Of a stretch of DNA of 64,000 nt, positions 1 through 10,282 are shown in pieces (the first letter of the stretch is position 1; the number at the start of each line of letters is the position of its first letter). Under the pieces are notes generated by a model. That model was not told where the DNA came from and did not search any database. It worked only from the letters and a program-made list of their open reading frames with translations. Source of the DNA: Flammula alnicola (Eukaryota; Basidiomycota; Agaricomycetes; Agaricales; Strophariaceae). A program made the position numbers and the translations under genes. Location: contig JADNRV010000006.1 of NCBI GenBank assembly GCA_015499995.1, forward strand, positions 620,001 to 684,000. Direction: 5' to 3'.

Positions 1-2
1 AG

Positions 3-2197
3 GATGGTGGAGGAGGAGGAGGAGGAGGAGGAGAGAGCAGGAAGTGGGACACGATGTGGTGGCGCATGCGGCTGTGTGGGGATTATCGTGCGCCGAAGCC
101 CAAGTTCGTGCCCGGCGCGGTGTTCACGCCTGGCTGTATGCGTGGGATGTGGAAGGGCAAGATTTATGTATGTACCGCTGTTCTACATTCCTTCCTTACT
201 TCTTCTCTCCTCTCTGTCTACGTATTCCTTCTTCCTTTTCTGTCCTTACTTTCTCCTCCGCCAACCCATAACTAACCCCACCCTTCTCCTCCACAGATCC
301 CACAAGGCAACCTATTCAACCAGCTCCTCCACTCGCCTGTGTACCCCTCCATCCCCGACGCCCGGGGCAACTTCTCCGAGGCCTCGCTCGGCGTCATCAT
401 GCAGCCCGTCTTCCTCGACGTGCAGGAGCACCATCGCGTGTGCCTTTGTGCTGGTGCGGGTGAAGCGTGTGGTACCGTCCTGTACCGCCGCCTGCGCCGC
501 GCGATTGGGCAGAGTTCCGGTTTCCTTGGGTGGGTGGGGGTGGTCCGCCGCCGCCGCCCCAGCAACAACAACCACAAAACCCGAACGTTGCTCCTCCTCA
601 GAATGTCGGCGGCGCGCATCAGAACGTTGGCCAACACCCACAAGGTGTCGCTCAACGGCAGCCTCAAAATGGCCATCCACAACAACAACTCCAAAACGCT
701 CCTGTCCCTGCCCCTGCCCATGTGCAACAGCAACAAAACGTGCACGCTGCGCCTGCCGCCAATGACGACCTCGACGACCTCGACGTCGAGGAAGACGAGG
801 AAGACGATGATCCAAGCGCAACCCAACGCGCCGGCGGGACCGCGGTGTTCGACCTCCCAGCGCGCACCGACAACAGCATGAGCAACGCGTGGTTCCCGGG
901 CCGGTTGGGCGAGGTCGCCTTCGCTCCGAGGCGCGTGGGTGGACCCGGCGCTGGTAGTACTCGAACTCGAGGTGAAGAAGGTGCGAGTGCGAGTGATGGT
1001 GCAGGTGCAGGACGCGACAAGACGAGGGAGAGGAGAGACGAGGTGGTGTTCGCGCTGGACGGCGAGAGGCCGGATTTGTGGGCTGAGGGGGCGTGTGCCG
1101 CTGCGGGTGCGGGTGCGGGTGCGGGTGGTGGGAATCATAGTGCGACCAAGCCCACCGCGAACGGGAACAACGCGAACAACAACGCGTATGTGTACGAGAC
1201 GTACGACCCCGCGCGGGTGTCTGCGCATGATGATTGGCATCAAGTGCCAGTGCACAGCGCGGACGCGGACCTTAGCCCTACCACCCTTGCTTCTCCGCCT
1301 CCACCTCCGCCTCTATCTAATAACCCTGCGTGTGCGCGCTGTGCGGGCATCGAGCGTGCGCGGAGGGCGGAGCGGAGGAGGGCGGAAAGGGAGGCGCGGA
1401 AGGAGATGGCGCGCAGGGTGTTGGATGGGGCGTTGAGGGCTTTTGGTGTTGAGGGCGATCGGAGACGGAGGGCTGGTGGGGATGGAGATGGAATTGGAGA
1501 TGAGGAGGATATGCGCATGCAGGATCTGGATGTAAGGGGCTTTGGGTTGCGGTTGGAGGGCGAGGAGGGGGATGTGGATGAGGATGAGGATGAGGAGGAC
1601 AACAGCGAGGAGGACGAAGAGGACGAGGACGCGCAGATTGAGGTCCTGGGCGACGATTTCCCGGATGGCCAGCCTGCGTTTTGGATGGAGGAGCCTCCGT
1701 TCGACGAGCATGGCACCTCGGAGGAGGAGGAGCAAGCGCAACGGCGTGAGGGTGGTGTCCGTATGGACGTCGACGACCCCTCATCCTTCGCTCCTGCCAA
1801 ACCGCCCTCCACCTCTAAACCCCCCAAACGTAGCTACATCGCCGCCACGCGGCGCGAATTCGACCGCGCCCGTATAACCACCGCCTCCTGCCCCTCCTCC
1901 AATAACAATAACTCCATCCTGCTCACAGGCCACACGCCCGCCTCCGGCCTCGCATGGGGCCAGCGATACACGACGTACGGGCGCGTGCGCGGGTGGGACG
2001 GGCTGGTGGGGTTGCTGAGGGTGGGGCGGGCGCCGGTGAACTATATTTTTATCTTTGGGTATGTCGTTGGGGAGAGGACGTTTGTGGGGGAGTGGAGGGT
2101 TGCGGCGAGCGATCCGTTGAGGCCGACGTGGGGGAGTGCGTTTGTGATGAGTCGGGTTGGTGGGGAGGAGGAGGAGGAGGAGAGGGCTAGGGCGTGA
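3..2197 (+). CDS. F-box-like protein, 3' part of gene (5' end outside window)
   Basis: The gene is cut by the left edge. Exon to 167 reads in frame from base 3 and holds GAVFTPGCMRGMWKGKIY, then a phase-0 intron 168-296 (GTATGT...CCACAG), then an exon from 297 (IPQGNLFNQLLHSP...). The large last part (to the stop at 2195-2197) has Pro/Gln-rich, Arg-rich and Asp/Glu-rich low-complexity stretches. Its C-terminal segment contains GRVRGWDGLVGLLRV, FIFGYVVGERTFVGEWR and a final TWGSAFVMSR. The pattern 'PG.. .G.W.G' near the front and 'F.GY..G...FVG.WR' at the end is known to me from fungal F-box proteins, which are substrate adaptors of SCF ubiquitin ligases. The F-box itself would lie upstream. 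The join between the 297 exon (frame 3) and the long reading frame that opens about 464 (frame 2) is not resolved. Identification is by pattern memory, hence moderate. Confidence 0.6.
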
Positions 2198-3223
2198 TTG
2201 ATTCGCTTTTTTCGTTTTTTTTTCTGTCTCGAGCCTCGAGTCTGTTGCTGTCGTGTTCCGTTCTCGATCGCCGCTCTGCTTCTTGCTTTATGCTATTCGT
2301 CTCTGTGCATATTCGTATTCGGTTTGTTGTTCTGGCAGGATTCGTATCGCCTTTCCTCGTTTCCTTTTCCCAGCTTCAATCTTCGAGTGTCCTTTCCCGC
2401 TTCCAAATCCCCTCTCTTGATTGCTTTTCTTTTCTTTTTTCCGCTTCCATATCCATATCGTTTCGGACATGCTTGCATACATACTCAAAACGACAGCCCC
2501 TGCATCGTCGTGGGCTGTCGACTACTCTCAAGACCTCACATATCACCCCATCATTCATCATCCCATACCTCACACATGCACACGAACTCTATACCCAACC
2601 CATATCCACCGCACCTCGCACGAACGCACGCACGCACGCACATACACATAACATATGCACGCATTCACATATCCATCCATATATCCCGCCCATGTTTTCG
2701 TGACACGGCACCCCACCACTGCAACGCACCGCACCGCACCATATCATCGCATCCATCGTCATACGTACCGTACACGCATTTTTGTATTATGACTCGCGTT
2801 TCTTGTTATTTATGTAGGTAGGTAGGTATATAGTTTTGATTTTTCGTGTAGACACTGTGTTATTTAAATGTCTGAGCTCTTTTTCGGTGTTCGAGAAGTG
2901 TGTTTTATATCGGGGCGTTCTGCGCAGACGACGACACTGGCAAGATAAGAATCGTAAGATAAGATTAAAGATAATTTAGTTGCACTGGCGGCAGACTTCG
3001 GGCCGAGTTCATGTTGTAACTTGTGGTTGCTTTTCGACATTGGATTTCTCATACGGATTCTGCTTTCCTATCTAACTTCGACCTTCAATACGTTTTCGTT
3101 CATAGCAGGCTAACCCAGACGCACTGCCTATAACTGATGCTGGTGCTTTGAAATTGCTGATCCAATTCGACGACACTTTCGCTCTCGCGTGTACTGTCAG
3201 ATCTAGTCTCTAGAGTCCCAATC
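2198..3223. other. Intergenic region, no gene seen
   Basis: Contains the pyrimidine-rich 3' flank of the F-box-like gene (about 2200-2460), short runs of CACG (about 2620-2642) and of TAGG (2815-2828), and the 5' flank of the amidohydrolase. The open frames here are low-complexity and not convincing. Confidence 0.6.
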
Positions 3224-5177
3224 ATGACATCGACAAGACCCTATATCTCCCAGGCTCCTCTACTTAACCCACCCAACCTCCCACCTAGTGACTCGAACAA
3301 CAACAACTCGAGTGGTCCGCGACGGATATACCAGATCCTCGCGGGGCAGCTGTTCGATCCCGTCGCGCGCGCGCTCGTGCCGAACCAGGTGATCACCGTC
3401 GACCGCGATGCGGGTGTGATATTGGACGTGTCCCCACAGGCGCTGGCGAAGACGCCGGAGGAGGTTCTGGCTGCGATTTCTAAGAGTATTGGTGGTGATA
3501 GTAGCAGTGCCGGAGTCGGTGTAGGAGCAAATAAGAAACCCGAGGCACGGAGGGAGGTGGAGGTGACGAGGATTAATATGAGCGGTATGACCGTCTTGCC
3601 GGGGCTGGTGGACGTTCATGTGCACTGTGAGTTGTTTGTTCGTTTAGTTCTTTGTGATACAGTGAGGATGCGGTCGTTGATGGGTCTTGGACTTGAACCT
3701 AGTTTTCTTGCACCCGTACTCGGAGACACCATGGGAGGACCAAGTGACGAAGGAGAGTCTCGCGGAGAGGACTGTGCGTGCAACGGTGCATGCGCGTAAG
3801 ACCCTTCTTGCGGGGTTCACGACAGTGAGGTCCGTTTCCGATCCTGTAGGCTTACTCTACAACTGGAAGGTACTGATTCATCACGAACCGTCTTGTGGTA
3901 TTTAGGGATTTAGGCACGGAAGGCGCCTTTGACGCCGACATAGGCTTAAGAAAGTGTTTGGCTGGGAGGAATGCTCTCATTCCTGGACCTCGATACTATT
4001 GTGTTACTAGAGCTATCATATCCACGGGATCGTATGGTGCGTGTCTTGTCTTTGTTTTGCTGTTCTCGACGTTCTTCTCACTTTTCTCACTCTCTGATTA
4101 GGTCCAAAAAGCTCGCTGTACCCAGCACAGGAGGGGATTGACGGCGTCAAAGGCGCTGAACCCGTTGATGGAGTCAATGACTGTGTCAGAGAGGTCAGGA
4201 AACAAATAGGCGCCGGTGCTGATTGGATAAAAGTGAGGCCTTTCCAGTAATTTATCGTCAGAGTGGCGCGACAACTCAAATATTCAGATCTACGCTGGTA
4301 CTGGTCTCGCAATTTGGTTGGTATGGTCCCATTAAATGTTCGAGATACAGATTACTCTTGTCGTTCACGCATGGCGGAAGTGTCGTCCTCGCTTGGGCCT
4401 CAACAGATAGCCACTTTCAACAAAGAGGAGCTTTGGGCAATGATCTCCGCTGCCCACGCGCGCGGCGTCAAAGTGTGTGCACACGCCAACACCTGGGGTG
4501 CGATCGACAATCTGCTCGATCTCGGCGTCGACAGCATCGAGCACGGAAGCGAGCTCTACGACAAGCCCGCCGGCGACAACACCCTCTTGCGCAAATTCAC
4601 CAAAGCGAACGGGACGACGACGTGGGTGCCCACGCTCGCTGCGTACTACACGATCTTCGTCACCAGCAGGGGCGGGTCGGAGTACGCCAGGCGGAGGTGG
4701 GAGACGTGCAAGGCGACGTTCGAGGAGGCGCTCAAGGCGCGCATGGAGAACATTGCGTGCGGGGGTGATACTGGTGTGTTTGCGCATGGGGAAAACGCGC
4801 TGGAGCTGGTGCTGATGCGGAGGCTGGGGGCGTCGTGGGACCGTGTGCTGAGCTGGGCGACGTACGGGGGGTGGAAGTGCGTCCGTGGGATGGAGTGGGA
4901 GGGGGTGCAGGGCGAGAGAAGGCTGGTGGAGATCGAGAAGGGTGGGTATGCCGCTTTGGTTGAGGCTGGGTTTAGGGTGGAACAAGAGAATGGGCTGGAG
5001 AGGGGTGTGCCGTTTGGAGTTGTCCGTGCTGGGTGGGCGGCGGATTTGGTTGGATTTGAGGGAAAGCTCGATGGATCAGGGAAAGAGTTCGAGGATACAT
5101 TGATGAAGGGGGTGAAATTTGTGATGAAAGGAGGAAAGATTTACAAGAGGGATGGGCAAGAAGTTGTAGGGATATAA
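3224..5177 (+). CDS. Metal-dependent amidohydrolase (imidazolonepropionase-like)
   Basis: Six exons: 3224-3626, 3703-3829, 3906-4036, 4102-4232, 4288-4297, 4351-5177, giving 542 residues. It hydrolyses a C-N (amide or cyclic amide) bond in a substrate I cannot name. Visible metal-site motifs of the amidohydrolase fold are, in order: DVHVH (HxH, end of exon 1), the Lys of DWIK, the His of VCAHAN, the His of SIEHGS and the Asp of CGGDTG. The N-terminal 110 residues are Asn/Ser-rich with a beta-strand domain (YQILAGQLFDPVA) that pairs with the C-terminal strands (FVMKGGKIYKRDG). No signal peptide is seen, so it is probably cytosolic. Exon 5 is only 10 bases and is needed to keep the frame across WIK-IYAD-YSCRSRM. 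The start is the first ATG in frame, 46 bases upstream of no other ATG that would extend the frame. Confidence 0.88.
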
Positions 5178-6047
5178 TTCGGGTATCAAATTGCATTTCT
5201 AGTGTTCTCTTTTTTTCCACTGTAACATTTATATCCTTAATCTATCGTGATATCTGATACGTAGGTGCTGCACATTATTAATTGCGCCTGTGCCCTCGTC
5301 GGCTACTTGTGAAATTGTGAGAATTGCATGCCAGTGCACCCTTCGGCGGGTGCAGGGAATGGGAAGGCTGCCCCATTGCTTTGGCTGTGCATTTTTGGTC
5401 CCGAAGCTCCATAGTGTACATGGTTGAGAGGGGGGCAGTTTTCGGAGAATTAACCCTTCCCATGTGGTCAAGGCATGAGGCTTGTGTCGCCGCAGCCGCA
5501 GCACACGCCGTGGGATTTTGCTTCATTGAACTAGGCGCCCGAGGGTGTCCCGCGCTGTCTGGTACCTTTCGCATGCCAGCGACTTGGCTGGCGGTAATTT
5601 TGGTCCCGATGACAACGTTTTGCCTGCCTTCCTTTCCGATTGAGACCTTTGAGCAGCGCGTTTAGTCCGTATTTGTCGGGGAATCCAAATACTTTGTCGG
5701 AATCCGCATTCATATGCATTTCAGGGTTCATATACATTTCAGGGGATCCAATTTCCTTCGGCTTTGTGTGGTCCTTATTGACGTCTCTGGAGAGATTTCT
5801 ACCCCTTTTTCTTGCAGGAAAGTGAGCACTCACACCCAACATGAGGCTCAATATTATTTGGCAGTCTCCTCGACCTTTCCGCACAGCACCTTTTAGGTTT
5901 GATGAAAGTGGAAACTGGCCATGGTCACGAGCATATTCCAGCTGTCAATAAGGTAATCTCTTGGGCGGCTACTGTACTGCGATTGGGATAGATATATGAA
6001 CCAATCGATGAAGGAGGCCTCGCGGATTTCCCAACATCCACGCCATA
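5178..6047. other. Intergenic region, no gene seen
   Basis: Short overlapping frames on both strands only. Around 5708-5745 a near-duplicate 'CATAT(G/A)CATTTCAGG' occurs twice about 20 bases apart. No element ends or RNA gene were seen. Confidence 0.55.
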
Positions 6048-8976
6048 ATGGCCGAACCAACAACAGTGAGTTTTCGCCGCCCTCCCATCAGATAGGCTGA
6101 CAATAGGCAACATTGACCCAGACGCTCTCCGCCATAGGACGACTTAGTTCTCCAGATGCGTCTATCGTCGACTGCGGCGTCACCCTCCCCAGCACCTCCT
6201 GGTTCTTCCAGTACGATTTCCGTGCTGGGAAACTCACTTGGAAGTGGATCGGCCCCTCGAATTCCGGTCGTGTATCGAATTTACCACCAGCCAAAGTCAC
6301 CGTGCGAGTATGGATTAACGTCCAAGCCGAAGAGGTCGCCACGTTGACAACACCCCCGCACTTTCAGCACACAGGCGCACTCGAAGATGGCAAACTCCAT
6401 GTCTGCGACTTTGAATCGCCTGTTGAAATCACAGCTGAGAGCTGGGTGGTCTTCAAGATCAGCGGGCCTGTTTCCGTTGTTGGGGTAAAATTTGCTGTAT
6501 TCTTGAATTTAGTGAAAGGTTTACAAACGAAGAGCGTCAGGCACTTTCCGAGGAATTGAGGACGTCGAATGACAAGCTCCGCGTCTGCGAAGACTCGATT
6601 AAAAGTCTTGAGACAGAAAAGAGTCGGCTTGGAAAACAGCTCGACGAGATGACTGGAAGCAAGAACCAACTCGAAAAGGACCTCGGTAAAACACAGGCAA
6701 AAGTCAACCTCTTGGATGGTAGCATCGCAGCCCTCCAGAAGCGGGATCGTGACCGCGAACGCGAGAAGGCCGATCTAGAGAAATCAGTGACAGGCCTTGA
6801 ATTGAACCTCCAGGAACTCAATAGTGCCAAACAGGGCGTCGAGAAGAAGCTTCTTGCCACTCAGCAGCGCGCTGACAAGTTGCAGAAGGACGTCGATCAA
6901 CTGTCCGCCATCAGGCTGAACCTGGAGAACAAATGTAACTCACTCACCAATTCCAACGACAAGCTCTCCACGGACAATGCTGTTTTGACAGAGCAGAACT
7001 CCGATCTCTCGCAACGCGTCGATGAACTCGAGCGGGCACGTACAGGCCTGGCGAATGAGGCACGCGATGCGAAGGCCAAGCAACAAAGCACGTCCAAGGA
7101 GCTCGACAGAGTTAAACGGGACTTGGATTCGACCAAAGGGCAACTGGAGAAGGAAACCCAGCGTGCATCTGAACTCGACAGCAGCTTGTTCAAGGCAAAC
7201 CAGACGGTAAAGGCGCTCCAGGATGATGTGGAAGAGAAAGCGGAGAAGCAGCGGGCAACTGAGGCCCGCCTGAAAGCTCGCTCCGCTGAACTCGCCGACG
7301 TCACATTGAAGCATCGCCAAGAGAAGGCCAAGGTGGATGATTGCACCCGTGATCTCGACGAGGCATGCTCCAAGATACGCGAGCTCGAGGCGTTCCAGCG
7401 CCAGCGGTTCACACAGCAGCAGGCTTATTCTGATGCCAGGAAAGAAATCGAGAAACGGGACAAGGAGATCGGACAGCTCAGGGATGCCACCACAAAACTC
7501 ACGAACGAGAAGCGGGAATTGATTAGGACAAGGGATGGCATGCAGACGACGAACGCTCAGCTGGAGGCGGAACGAAGCGATCTCGAAGGAAGCGTCAGCC
7601 AGCTTCAGGGCGACTTGGATACGTTGAAGAAGCAACGGAATGAGCTGAAGGTCTCGCAGGCAGTTTTAGAGCGAGATAAGAACAATCTCGTCAAGACATG
7701 CGACACTCTGAAACAGGACCTTGCCAACGAACGAGAAAAATCAATATCACTCGACAATCAACTGTTTGAGGCCAGCGAGAAGAACAAGAGCCTTGAGACG
7801 GACCTCAGTGACGCTGATGATGAACGCAAGAAGCTACGTACAGATCTGCGTAGTGCCAAGCAAGATCTCGTCAAGGCGAAGAGCGAGCTAAGCATCGTAC
7901 GTCGTACGACGGATACCAAGATCGCAGAGCTGGAGAGCAATACCGACAACCTCACCGCATCGGTGACGAAGTTGACGGAAGAGCTCGAGGAGGCGACTAC
8001 AAAAGCAGAGGAGTTCGGTGATGCGCTCCGGAGGACTCAGTCACAACTCGAAGGTTCGGAGCGAAATCTCAAAGCAGCTCGACACACCATCGACAATCTC
8101 CGAAAGGAATTGGACGAGGCAGACGAGAGAGAGCGCAACTACGACCCAGATCGTCTTTATAAGCAGCTCGCTGATGAGAAGAAGGGACGCGAGGACGATA
8201 ACAGGCGTTTGAATGCGGCGATCGATGACGAGAAGGTACTCAACGCGGAGAAGACGACTAGGATCGGCGAGCTCGAGGGTGAAGTCAAAGGCTGCCGCAC
8301 CGACATAGAGCGCCTGGAAGGCGAAATTAGGAAGCATCTGACAGAAATCAGCAGTCTCGAGGGTGAAGTCAAAGCCTGCCGCACCAACATCGAGCGCCTT
8401 GAAGGCGAAATTGGCAAACACCTTAAAGAAATCAGCAGTCTCCAGGATCAGGTCAAGAAACTGCAGGAGGATGTGACTGCAAAAGCCAATACAATCACGA
8501 CGCTTCAGAACGAGCTACAGCAGAACAAGTGGGTCCTGGAAGGGGTTAGACAAGACCTGTCGAGTGCAAGGGAAAGCTTGGCTTATCAGCAGCGAGTGAA
8601 CCAGAGCTTGGAGTCGAGCCTCAACTCGGAGCGATACACAAGCTCGTCACTTCGGAACGATGTTCAAACCTGGAGAGGCAACTATGAATCAGCATATTCG
8701 CAAGTTCAAAATATGAACCAAAGTTTACGCAAAAGTGTCCAAGATTACCAGAACCTCAGCGCAAAGGCATCGCACATTAACTGCGTCCAAGCGAGCGACG
8801 TACGGAAGTTGGTGCAATCCAATAACAAGAAACTATCATTGCTCCTCGAGTGGAACCGTGGACGAAAAGCCCGAGGGGGGTGGGGAAGCTATCAATACAA
8901 GTACGCCTCAATCTATGGAGGGTCTTACGGCACCGCAGCCAGAATTGAAATCGATTGGGAGGAGGGGTATTATTAA
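6048..8976 (+). CDS. Globular N-domain plus very long coiled-coil protein
   Basis: Three exons: 6048-6065, 6107-6484, 6541-8976 (intron 2 is 56 bases, GTAAAA...GTCAG, and moves frame 2 into frame 1), giving 943 residues. Residues ~1-130 look like a beta-rich domain (WFFQYDFRAGKLTWKWIGP, VTVRVWINVQ, VEITAESWVVFKISGP). Residues ~135-860 are almost unbroken heptads rich in Glu/Lys/Leu, like myosin-tail or SMC arms but with no ATPase motifs. An 84-base unit (four heptads) is tandemly repeated at 8272-8439. The last ~50 residues leave the coil and are Gly/Tyr-rich (GGWGSYQYKYASIYGGSYG) with an acidic end. I do not recognise a named family. A structural or scaffold role is only inference. The short first exon MAEPTT is chosen because it has the first ATG and a clean GTGAGT donor. 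Confidence 0.75.
8272..8439 (+). repeat. 84-bp tandem repeat, two copies, inside the coiled coil
   Basis: Copy 1 is 8272-8355, copy 2 is 8356-8439. Each encodes 28 residues starting LEGEVK(G/A)CRT and ending EISS. The differences are scattered point changes. 28 residues equal four heptads, so the duplication keeps the coil register. Confidence 0.9.
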
Positions 8977-9280
8977 GGGTCGGTGAGTTTCGAGTAATTT
9001 TGTGGTTGAGTTCGAAGATTAGGCGCATAAAGTACGTACATAATCGTCATTGTTGCTGAAATTTTGGAGTCATTTTGCTTGACACCCCATTGTTCGGACA
9101 TTATGGTTGAAATTAGTGCGGCCAGAGGCTGCTTGCACACACAACGACCCCCAGGCAGAGGCGTTGTTAAAGCCTTGCCAGTGGAAAAACAGCGACGTGA
9201 AAGCATGTGGAATGTTCAACGGCCGGATCGGCGTAAATTGTGCAGGCTATCCCGAACGCCTTGACAATTAGCTCTGCTGG
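8977..9280. other. Intergenic region, no gene seen
   Basis: 3' flank of the coiled-coil gene up to the target-site duplication of the hAT-like element. Nothing else recognised. Confidence 0.6.
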
Positions 9281-9288
9281 TTCTCAGA
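9281..9288. repeat. Target-site duplication, left copy (hAT-like element)
   Basis: TTCTCAGA, identical to 9909-9916 on the other side of the element. Confidence 0.88.
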
Positions 9289-9908
9289 TAAGGACTGCCA
9301 TGGATTACGTAAATCCGGATATTGATCCAAATCCACCCGATTTGGCGCATGTGGATGGATATGGATAAAAATCTCGGGTATCCGTGGTTTTGTGGATAAA
9401 TTAGTTTAAATTTGTCTGCAGCCATTGTACGAACTCCCTATCAGCTATGTAAAGTGCTTGGCATATTATCAGAACTCCTGAAGGCATATATACTAATTTT
9501 TATGGACAGTAGATACAACCTGAGAGTCGTAAACACTGAATACCTTTCAGAGGGAGCCAAAAACCCGGTTTGATGGCCGTTGGACCGGACAGCGTACTTA
9601 GTCAACCGTATGTAAACATTAACTGATGTGTGACATAATGTCTACAAATTGTTAACCGAATAACCCATTTATTATTCTTAGGCCTAGGAATTGATTTATT
9701 CCCTGTGAAGGTTTTCGGGATTTCTTTGGGGTAGAATATAAAGATACAAGCTATCTACACTATATCAGACAGTAATATCGTGATTTTATCGAAACGGATC
9801 CAAGTGGATGAATCCAATCCGTACGGATTTATCCATATCCGATCCAAATCCAGGGTTACCCATGATCTGGATTTGGATAAGGCACGGTCACGTCCATGGC
9901 AGTCCTTA
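9289..9908. mobile_element. Non-autonomous hAT-like DNA transposon (MITE), 620 bp
   Basis: The ends are a perfect 16-bp inverted repeat: TAAGGACTGCCATGGA at 9289-9304 and its reverse complement at 9893-9908. The flanks carry an identical 8-bp direct repeat TTCTCAGA at 9281-9288 and 9909-9916. An 8-bp target duplication with short terminal repeats is the hallmark of the hAT superfamily. The inner ends hold further inverted similarity (ATCCAAATCCA and GGATATGGATAAA on opposite strands). The inside is AT-rich, with no frame long enough for a transposase, so it would be mobilised in trans. It lies 375 bases upstream of the first aldo-keto reductase. Confidence 0.88.
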
Positions 9909-9916
9909 TTCTCAGA
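9909..9916. repeat. Target-site duplication, right copy (hAT-like element)
   Basis: TTCTCAGA, identical to 9281-9288. Confidence 0.88.
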
Positions 9917-10282
9917 GGCGATCGTTCATGATCAGCAAACAGATCTGTACATATGATTAAACTCTTCAGTATGAATGAGACTTGAAAGTAGGCTTACAGT
10001 TCATGAACGAATGTGTGTCGTTTGGTCGGGAGAGCCTGAAGTACGAGTACGAGTGCTTGTTCCGGTGGAAGCCGGCACGGATACTTAGAAGATCCGGACC
10101 CCGCGCTACTACCCCACAACTGTATCCGGGCAGCTTGAGATCCAACCTCACTGGCACGGCGGCATGGAATTGGAATACACATCCGTTGCTCTTTCCATCT
10201 CCCTTCACCCCCACTTAGTCTCCAACGCAGAGCCTCTGCGTTATCCGGCATTTCTTTCTACCAATAATACCTTGGATTCAAG
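9917..10282. promoter_or_regulatory. Upstream region of aldo-keto reductase 1
   Basis: 366 bases between the transposon and the start codon. No gene was seen and no specific motif can be defended. Confidence 0.35.

Noticed and set aside
1240..1827. Antisense Ser/Pro-rich frames over the F-box-like gene
   Set aside because: Shadows of the low-complexity, GC-rich coding strand.
6485..6540. Apparent frameshift between the N-terminal domain and the coiled coil
   Set aside because: A 56-base GTAAAA...GTCAG intron in phase 0 joins the two frames and gives a total length divisible by three.
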